A stretch of DNA of 64,000 bases from Buchnera aphidicola (Symydobius americanus) (GTDB lineage: Bacteria > Pseudomonadota > Gammaproteobacteria > Enterobacterales > Enterobacteriaceae), in assembly GCF_964059135.1 (NCBI RefSeq), contig NZ_OZ060393.1, positions 389,428-453,427 of the forward strand. Reading direction: 5' to 3'. Positions 58,360 through 64,000 of this stretch are shown one piece after another. The notes under the pieces were generated by a model. That model worked only from the letters and a program-made list of their open reading frames with translations, was not told the origin of the DNA and searched no databases. Made by a program: the position numbers and the translations under genes. Every line of letters begins with the position of its first letter. Position 1 is the first letter of the stretch.

Positions 58360-59574
58360 ATGAAATTTCCAATCTATTTAGATTATGCGTCAACTACTCC
58401 AGTAGATGATAAAGTATTAAAGAAAATGATGCAATATTTAACATTGAATGGAAAATTTGGAAATCCATCTTCTCGTTCTCATTGGTTTGGTTGGTCAGCT
58501 GAAGAAGCAATAGATATTGCTAGAGAAGAAATAGCAAAATTAATTAATGCAGATTCGCGTGAAATTATATTTACTTCAGGAGCAACTGAATCTAATAATT
58601 TAGCTATTAAAGGATGTGCGGAATTTTATTACAAAAAAGGAAATCATATAATTACAAGTAGTGTAGAACATAAATCTGTATTAGATACTTGTAAATTTCT
58701 TGAAAAAAAAAAATATAAAATTACCTATATTAATCCAGAAAAAAATGGACTAATTGATATAAAAAAAATAGAATCAGCTATTAATAAAAAAACTATTTTA
58801 ATTTCTATTCTTTATGTTAATAATGAAACAGGTACTTTGCAAGATATTTATAAAATTTCAAAAATTTGTTCTATAAACAATATTTTATTTCATGTAGATG
58901 CAACACAAGGTATTGGAAAAATTCCTCTAGATCTTCAAAAGATTAAAATAAATTTAATGTCTTTCTCTGGACATAAAATTTATGGACCAAAAGGAATAGG
59001 TGTATTATATGTTAAAAGAAAACCTAGAGTAAGATTATCTGCTCAAATTCATGGAGGTGGACATGAACGTGGCATGCGATCTGGAACTTTACCGGTACAT
59101 CAAATTATAGGTATGAGTGAAGCATGTCGTATTCTCAGAAAAAAAATTTCTATTGAATCATTAAATTTATTAAATTTAAGAAATCATTTATGGGATGGAA
59201 TTAAAAACATAGAAGAAATTCATTTAAATACAAATTTAAAAAATAGTGCTCCTCATATATTAAATGTGAGTTTTAACTATGTTGAAGGTGAATCATTAAT
59301 TATGGCATTAAAAAATTTAGCTGTTTCTTCAGGATCTGCTTGTACTTCTGCTAGTTTAGAACCTTCTTATGTATTAAAATCATTGGGATTATCAGATGAG
59401 TTAGCACATAGTTCTATTAGATTTTCAATTGGACGATTTACAACAATAGAAGAAATTAATTATGCTATTAATATTATTCATAAATCAATAAAAAAATTAC
59501 GCAATTTATCACCATTATGGGAAATGTTTAAATCAGGTATTGATTTAAATAAAGTAAAATGGAAATATAATTAA
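58360..59574 (+). CDS. iscS: Cysteine desulfurase IscS
   Basis: PLP enzyme that takes sulfur from cysteine for Fe-S clusters and for tRNA thiolation through TusBCD. The 404-residue protein has E. coli length: [48 protein letters not shown], the PLP lysine in [19 protein letters not shown], and the mobile loop with the persulfide cysteine in [21 protein letters not shown] Shine-Dalgarno GAGGAA lies upstream. iscR, which precedes iscS in E. coli, is absent; the 240-bp spacer holds only AT-rich sequence. Confidence 0.97.
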   Translation: MKFPIYLDYASTTPVDDKVLKKMMQYLTLNGKFGNPSSRSHWFGWSAEEAIDIAREEIAKLINADSREIIFTSGATESNNLAIKGCAEFYYKKGNHIITSSVEHKSVLDTCKFLEKKKYKITYINPEKNGLIDIKKIESAINKKTILISILYVNNETGTLQDIYKISKICSINNILFHVDATQGIGKIPLDLQKIKINLMSFSGHKIYGPKGIGVLYVKRKPRVRLSAQIHGGGHERGMRSGTLPVHQIIGMSEACRILRKKISIESLNLLNLRNHLWDGIKNIEEIHLNTNLKNSAPHILNVSFNYVEGESLIMALKNLAVSSGSACTSASLEPSYVLKSLGLSDELAHSSIRFSIGRFTTIEEINYAINIIHKSIKKLRNLSPLWEMFKSGIDLNKVKWKYN

Positions 59575-59605
59575 TATATAATTATTTTTTTTGTAGGATT
59601 ATAAT

Positions 59606-59989
59606 ATGGCATATAGTAAAAAAGTATTAGATCATTATGAAAATCCTAGAAATGCTGGTTCCTTTGAAAATTATGATGCTAAGAATATTGGAAATGGTTT
59701 AGTAGGAGCACCTGCATGTGGAGATGTTATGAAATTACAAATTAAAGTTAATCAAAAAGGTATTATAAAAGATGCTTGTTTCAAAACATATGGATGTGGT
59801 TCTGCAATAGCATCTAGTTCACTTGTTACAGAATGGATTAAAGGAAAATCTCTGGAAGAAGCAGAAAATATTCAAAATAGTAAAATCGCGGAAGAATTGG
59901 AATTACCTCCAGTAAAAATTCATTGTTCTATTTTAGCAGAAAGTGCGATTAAAGCCGCTATATTGGACTATAGAAAAAAGAACCAATAA
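59606..59989 (+). CDS. iscU: Fe-S cluster scaffold protein IscU
   Basis: Scaffold on which IscS and iron build the cluster. The 127-residue product (E. coli 128) has the three ligand cysteines in GAPACGDVMKL, TYGCGSAIASSSLVTEW and HCSILAESAIKAAI, plus the LPPVK motif (residues about 99-103) recognised by HscA. It follows iscS by 31 bp. The 141-bp gap to hscB is where E. coli has iscA. Confidence 0.97.
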   Translation: MAYSKKVLDHYENPRNAGSFENYDAKNIGNGLVGAPACGDVMKLQIKVNQKGIIKDACFKTYGCGSAIASSSLVTEWIKGKSLEEAENIQNSKIAEELELPPVKIHCSILAESAIKAAILDYRKKNQ

Positions 59990-60016
59990 TTAGATAATTA
60001 ATTTTTAAATTAATGT

Positions 60017-60052
60017 AATACATTCAAATATTTTTAAACATTTGAATGTATT
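60017..60052 (+). repeat. 13-bp perfect hairpin between iscU and hscB
   Basis: Arms AATACATTCAAAT (60017-60029) and ATTTGAATGTATT (60040-60052) are perfect complements around a 10-base loop, 27 bp after the iscU stop. No T-run follows, so it is not a standard terminator. As an RNA hairpin it could protect or end the iscSU message, or mark the scar of a lost iscA. Confidence 0.55.
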
Positions 60053-60130
60053 GAAAATTACTATTTATATAATTTAATTTTTAATTTATATAAAATATTT
60101 TTAAATAATATTTTTATTAAGTGAAGAATT

Positions 60131-60646
60131 ATGAATTATTTTGAATTATTTGAAATATCTGAAAATATTAAAATTGATCAAGCGTTATTATCTGCTAAGT
60201 TTTATGAATTACAAAGAAAATTTCATCCTGATAAATTTATTCAATTACCATTATTAGAACAACAAAAAAAATTAAAAGAATCCATTGTAATTAATAAAGC
60301 TTATCATGTTTTAAAAAATTTTTTTTTAAGAGCAAAATATATTTTATCATTACACGGATTTGATTTATTAAATAAAAATGATTTAATACAAGATAAAAAT
60401 TTTTTAATTGAACAATTTCATTTATCTGAAAAATTGCAAAACATCAATAAAAAATCTAAAAATTTTTCTGAAATAAAAAAATTAAGATTACATATTAAAA
60501 ATTGTATAAAAAAACATCAAGATGAAATAATATTTGCATTAAATAAAAAAGAATGGAAAACAGCAATAGATATTTTAAAAAAAATATCTTTTTTTTTAAA
60601 AAAGGATATTTTTCTAAAAAATATAAGCATTGAATACAATATATAA
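60131..60646 (+). CDS. hscB: Co-chaperone HscB
   Basis: J-domain protein that brings IscU to HscA. The 171-residue sequence (E. coli 171) starts MNYFELFEISENIKIDQALL, contains the HPD motif in QRKFHPDKFIQLPLLEQQ at about 30-47, and the C-terminal three-helix domain (IEQFHLSEKLQNINKK onwards) that binds IscU. It ends 21 bp before hscA. Confidence 0.94.
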   Translation: MNYFELFEISENIKIDQALLSAKFYELQRKFHPDKFIQLPLLEQQKKLKESIVINKAYHVLKNFFLRAKYILSLHGFDLLNKNDLIQDKNFLIEQFHLSEKLQNINKKSKNFSEIKKLRLHIKNCIKKHQDEIIFALNKKEWKTAIDILKKISFFLKKDIFLKNISIEYNI

Positions 60647-60667
60647 AAAATATAAGGATAAATTTTT

Positions 60668-62191
60668 ATGAATTCTTTGAATCAAAAGAAAATAAAAAAA
60701 AAAAAATTATTTCATGAAAAAACAGTTCTTGGAGTTGATTTTGGGACAAGTTATTCAGTAATATCTTATAAATATAATAAAACCATTAATATTATTAATA
60801 ATTCCAAAAAAGAATATTTAATTCCATCTATTGTATATTTTCAAAAAAACAAAATTACAGTAGGTAAAAAAATTGAAAATATGCTCATTCTTGATCCTGA
60901 AAATACTGTTATTTCTATTAAAAGACTAATTGGTCATTCATTAGAATATATTAAAAATACATATCCTAATTTGCCATATAAATTAGAATTTGATTCTATT
61001 AAAAAAGAAGTTTTGATTTGTACCAAATATCAAAAAATTACTCCTAGCGAAATAGCTGGTAAAATTTTACGTTATTTATTAAATAAATCATCAAATTTTT
61101 TAAATAAAAGTATTTATGGAATAGTATTAACAATACCAGCATATTTTGATCATATACAAAGAAAAAATATTAAACATGCTTCTGAAATTGCTGGTATTAA
61201 AATTTTACGATTATTAAATGAACCAACTGCTGCTGCCATTGCTTATGGTTTACATTTTAAAAAAGATACTACTATATTAGTATATGACCTTGGAGGAGGA
61301 ACATTTGATGTTTCGATTTTAAAAGTATCAAATGGTATTTTTGAAGTATTAGCAATTAATGGAGATTCTCAATTAGGAGGTGATGATTTTGATGATATTT
61401 TAGCTAAATATTTGTTTTCTAAATTTAGATTTTCATTTAAAAAATATCATTCATCGTATAGATATTTTTTAAAATGTGCAAATCAAATTAAAATGCTTTT
61501 AAGTAAATCAGATTCTATAATTTTTAAGATATATAATAAAACATTTAAAATTAATAGAAATAAATTTAATTCATTAATTAATCATTTAGTAGAAAAAACT
61601 ATTTTCTTATGTAAAAAAACTATAAAACAATCTTGCATTAAAATAAAACAGATTAATGAAATAATTTTAGTTGGAGGATCTACATTAATTCCATATATTC
61701 AAAAAAAGGTTGAAATTACTTTTCAAAGGAAAATTTTAAATTCAATTAATCCCAGAAAAGTGGTTGCAATTGGGGCTGGTATTCATGCAGTTAACTTGGT
61801 AGAGCCTAATTTTAATAACAATCAAATGATTTTATTAGATGTACTTCCAATTTCTTTAGGTATTGAAATAATGGGAGGTATAATGGAATGTATTATTCCA
61901 GCAAATACAACTCTTCCAATTAGTAAAAAAAAATTTTTTACTACTTTTCGTGATAATCAAAAATCGATCATTGTACATATTTTACAAGGAGAAAAATTAT
62001 ATGTTAAAGATTGTAAATCTTTAGCTAAATTTTCTTTTGGTAATATTCCATTAAAACCAGCTGGAAAAGTTTATATATCTGTAACATTTGAAATCGATAC
62101 AAATGGTATTTTAAATGTCTTTGTCAAGGAGAATACTAAACACTTAAAAATGAAATTAGAATTAGATTCTAATTCAATATTATCTCATTAA
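60668..62191 (+). CDS. hscA: Chaperone HscA lacking the C-terminal lid
   Basis: Hsp70-type ATPase specialised on IscU. The ATPase domain is complete: VLGVDFGTSYS at about 20-30, LTIPAYFDHIQRKN, LLNEPTAAAIAYGL, YDLGGGTFDVSIL at 206-218 and LVGGSTLIPYIQKK. The substrate-binding beta domain follows (LLDVLPISLGIEIMGGIMEC to FEIDTNGILNVFVKEN). The protein stops at residue 507, exactly where E. coli HscA (616 residues) begins its alpha-helical lid. The 90-bp spacer to fdx is too short to hold a broken lid, so this is a deletion, not a late nonsense mutation. The N-terminus is lysine-rich. Confidence 0.94.
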   Translation: MNSLNQKKIKKKKLFHEKTVLGVDFGTSYSVISYKYNKTINIINNSKKEYLIPSIVYFQKNKITVGKKIENMLILDPENTVISIKRLIGHSLEYIKNTYPNLPYKLEFDSIKKEVLICTKYQKITPSEIAGKILRYLLNKSSNFLNKSIYGIVLTIPAYFDHIQRKNIKHASEIAGIKILRLLNEPTAAAIAYGLHFKKDTTILVYDLGGGTFDVSILKVSNGIFEVLAINGDSQLGGDDFDDILAKYLFSKFRFSFKKYHSSYRYFLKCANQIKMLLSKSDSIIFKIYNKTFKINRNKFNSLINHLVEKTIFLCKKTIKQSCIKIKQINEIILVGGSTLIPYIQKKVEITFQRKILNSINPRKVVAIGAGIHAVNLVEPNFNNNQMILLDVLPISLGIEIMGGIMECIIPANTTLPISKKKFFTTFRDNQKSIIVHILQGEKLYVKDCKSLAKFSFGNIPLKPAGKVYISVTFEIDTNGILNVFVKENTKHLKMKLELDSNSILSH

Positions 62192-62281
62192 ATTAATAAA
62201 ATAATAGATTTTTAAAGATTACTATTATATAAATTTAAAAAAATATAATAAAAATATCAATTTAAAAAAGGAAAATTAAAT

Positions 62282-62599
62282 ATGTTGAAGGTTATTTTTT
62301 TACCTCACAAAATTTTAATACCATCTGGAGGAATATTTCATGCTGATATTGGAGAAAGTATTTTAGATATTGCTCTAAAAAATAATATTAATATTCAACA
62401 TGCATGTGAGAAATCCTGTGCATGTAGTACATGCCATTGTATTATAGAAGCTGGATGTAAATCATTATCAAAAATTACAGAAAAAGAAAATGATGTTTTA
62501 GATAAAGTTATGCAATTAGAATATAACAGTAGATTATCTTGCCAAGCAAAAATTATTAATAATATTGAAACTATCAAAGTTAAAATACCATTATATTAA
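62282..62599 (+). CDS. fdx: Isc-type 2Fe-2S ferredoxin
   Basis: Electron donor in Fe-S cluster assembly, presumably reduced by Fpr. The 105-residue product (E. coli 111) has the adrenodoxin-like cluster ligands in [16 protein letters not shown] (cysteines at about 42, 48 and 51) and LSCQAKI (cysteine about 87). It ends at KVKIPLY and lacks the last short tail of the E. coli protein. It converges on der with a 7-bp gap. Confidence 0.96.
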   Translation: MLKVIFLPHKILIPSGGIFHADIGESILDIALKNNINIQHACEKSCACSTCHCIIEAGCKSLSKITEKENDVLDKVMQLEYNSRLSCQAKIINNIETIKVKIPLY

Positions 62600-62606
62600 T
62601 TTATAA

Positions 62607-63977
62607 TTAATGTTTTGAATTAACATAGGGATTGTTATTTTTTTTAAATATAATTTTAATACATGTATGTTTGATATTTAATTTTTTTTGAAAAAAGTTA
62701 ATCAAATATTTTTTATAAGTATTTGAAATAAAAGAAGTTTTATTTCCATGTATTAATATTATAAAAGGTTGATAACTTACAACATGAGCATATTTTAATT
62801 TTATTTCTTTTCCTTTTATAAGAGGAATGGGATTTTTTTGTATTGCATATTGCATAATTTTTGTTAATTTAGAGGATTTAATATTTTTATTAAAAGTTTT
62901 ATAAACTTCATTAATTAAATCAAATATTTTATTAATTCCTATGTTATATAATGCAGAAATAAAATGAATTTGAATAAATTTAATAAATTTATTTTTTTTA
63001 ATTAGATAATTTTTTATATTTTTTTTTTCCTGAATGCAAATATTTTCTGATTTATTTATAATAATTATTAATGATTTTCCAATATTAATAACTTCATTTA
63101 ATATTAATAAATCTTTTTTAGAAATTTTTTGTTGATAATCAATTATTAAGATACAAATATTAGATTTACGGATTTGATCTATTGTTTTATATTTTGCTAA
63201 ATATTGTATATTTTCTTTAATTTTATTCTTTTTTTCTATACCAGCTGTATCTGTAATTTGATAGTTCTTATTTTCATGACATTTTGTTACTGTAATATAA
63301 TCTCTTGTTGTTCCTGCTAAGTTATGTGTAACAACTCTTTCTTCATTGATCAATGAATTTAATAAAGTAGATTTTCCAACATTGGGTTTTCCTATAATAC
63401 ATATTTTTATTTTAGGATGATATATTTTATCAAATTTTTTAATTGTAAGATTTAATTTTTCTTGGTTTGTTTTTATCCAAGGAATGATATTTATTTTAAT
63501 TAATTTATGAATGTTCTTTTTTGAAATTGCTGAAATAAAAATAATATGCTTAATCCCTAATATATAGTATTCATTAAAAATTAATTGATTTTTGTTAATT
63601 TTATCAATTTGATTAACAATTAAAAAGATATTTTTGCTTTTTTTTCTAAGATATCCTAAGATTTCTCTATCTTGAAATGTCACTCCATCATTTGCATTTA
63701 ATACGAGAAATATTAAATGTGCCTCTTTAATTGCAATTTTCGTCTGCTGAAGAATTTTATATTCTATTGTTTTTTTTAAATTTATAAAATTTTTTATTCC
63801 TGCAGTATCATAAATGGATATTTTAAAATTTTTATAATTTAAATATCCATGATTTCTATCTCTTGTAGATATTAAATCATCTTTACTAATTAATGCATTA
63901 TTTTTATTTATTAATTGATTAAATATTGTAGATTTACCAACGTAGTTTCGTCCAATTAAGGTAATGATAGGAATCAT
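62607..63977 (-). CDS. der: Ribosome biogenesis GTPase Der (EngA)
   Basis: Double GTPase needed for 50S maturation. The 456-residue product (E. coli 490) has the first G domain with LIGRNYVGKSTIFNQLINK at about 7-25, TRDRNHGY, YDTAGI and NQIDK; the second with IIGKPNVGKSTLLNSLIN at about 195-212, AGTTRDYIT, TDTAGIEKK and NKSE; then the C-terminal KH-like domain. The linker between the G domains and the C-terminal end are shorter than in E. coli. The first P-loop has Tyr where E. coli has Asn (GRNYVGKS), a tolerated position. Confidence 0.95.
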   Translation of the reverse strand: MIPIITLIGRNYVGKSTIFNQLINKNNALISKDDLISTRDRNHGYLNYKNFKISIYDTAGIKNFINLKKTIEYKILQQTKIAIKEAHLIFLVLNANDGVTFQDREILGYLRKKSKNIFLIVNQIDKINKNQLIFNEYYILGIKHIIFISAISKKNIHKLIKINIIPWIKTNQEKLNLTIKKFDKIYHPKIKICIIGKPNVGKSTLLNSLINEERVVTHNLAGTTRDYITVTKCHENKNYQITDTAGIEKKNKIKENIQYLAKYKTIDQIRKSNICILIIDYQQKISKKDLLILNEVINIGKSLIIIINKSENICIQEKKNIKNYLIKKNKFIKFIQIHFISALYNIGINKIFDLINEVYKTFNKNIKSSKLTKIMQYAIQKNPIPLIKGKEIKLKYAHVVSYQPFIILIHGNKTSFISNTYKKYLINFFQKKLNIKHTCIKIIFKKNNNPYVNSKH

Positions 63978-64000
63978 ATAGAATAAACTCTTTTTTTTAA

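Noticed and set aside
1-64000. An undescribed multigene defence, secretion or biosynthetic system
   Set aside because: All protein-coding genes of significant length match known enterobacterial families in conserved order; no run of unknown genes, mobile element or foreign-looking base composition is present.

Overview
The window is a piece of a strongly reduced, very AT-rich gammaproteobacterial chromosome and almost certainly belongs to Buchnera aphidicola, the obligate aphid endosymbiont. The evidence is protein sequences closest to the E. coli versions I know, Enterobacterales operon order with many missing genes, seven tRNA genes placed as expected, short AT-rich spacers, no insertion sequences or phage, and retention of amino-acid biosynthesis (trpEG, aroB, aroK, ilvC, ilvD, dapF). 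Chromosomal trpEG (instead of the plasmid location typical of Buchnera from Aphidinae) suggests a lineage outside Aphidinae, for example an eriosomatine or fordine host. That assignment is inference and the host cannot be named from this window.

Layout. 1-16.8 kb is one minus-strand block: the spc operon (rpsM, cut by the window edge, back to rplN), the S10 operon (rpsQ to rpsJ), the str operon (tuf, fusA, rpsG, rpsL) and tusBCD. A clear intrinsic terminator follows tuf. 17-25.7 kb holds the transporter gene tsgA, then trpS, rpe, aroB, aroK, tRNA-Ser, deoD, deoB, nfuA and ssb. 26-33.4 kb holds dnaB, yqgE, ruvX, hemW, trmB, mutY, yggX and sbcB. 33.6-41.4 kb has tRNA-Asn, tRNA-Ile2, pyrE, dut, rplI, rpsR, rpsF (with a repeat-expanded tail), purA, trpG, trpE and miaA. 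41.5-50.3 kb has ibpA behind a sigma-32-like promoter, tRNA-Gly, rpmE, hslVU, fpr, rsmJ, ynfM, dapF, cyaY and hemC. 50.3-64 kb has tRNA-Pro/His/Arg, rho, trxA, rep, ilvC, ilvD, tRNA-Trp, the isc cluster (iscS, iscU, hscB, hscA, fdx) and der.

How the genes work together. Most of the window serves translation: ribosomal proteins, elongation factors, a tRNA synthetase, tRNA modification by MiaA, TrmB and TusBCD, rRNA methylation by RsmJ, and ribosome maturation by Der. A second theme is Fe-S biogenesis (IscS, IscU, HscB, HscA, Fdx, CyaY, NfuA, YggX, Fpr); IscS also feeds sulfur to TusBCD. The shikimate genes aroB and aroK and anthranilate synthase trpEG, with ilvC, ilvD and dapF, fit the symbiotic role of supplying essential amino acids to the host. 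Replication and repair are thin: DnaB, SSB, Rep, MutY and ExoI.

I found no mobile element, CRISPR array, toxin, phage gene or unknown multigene system. The points worth a second look are reductions and local structures: a lidless HscA, a Rep without its DnaB-binding tail, a 14-copy 9-bp repeat in rpsF, chromosomal trpEG in the place of hfq-hflXKC, hemC without adjacent hemD, a tRNA-Ser with A at the discriminator position, and a few hairpins and promoter-like sites.
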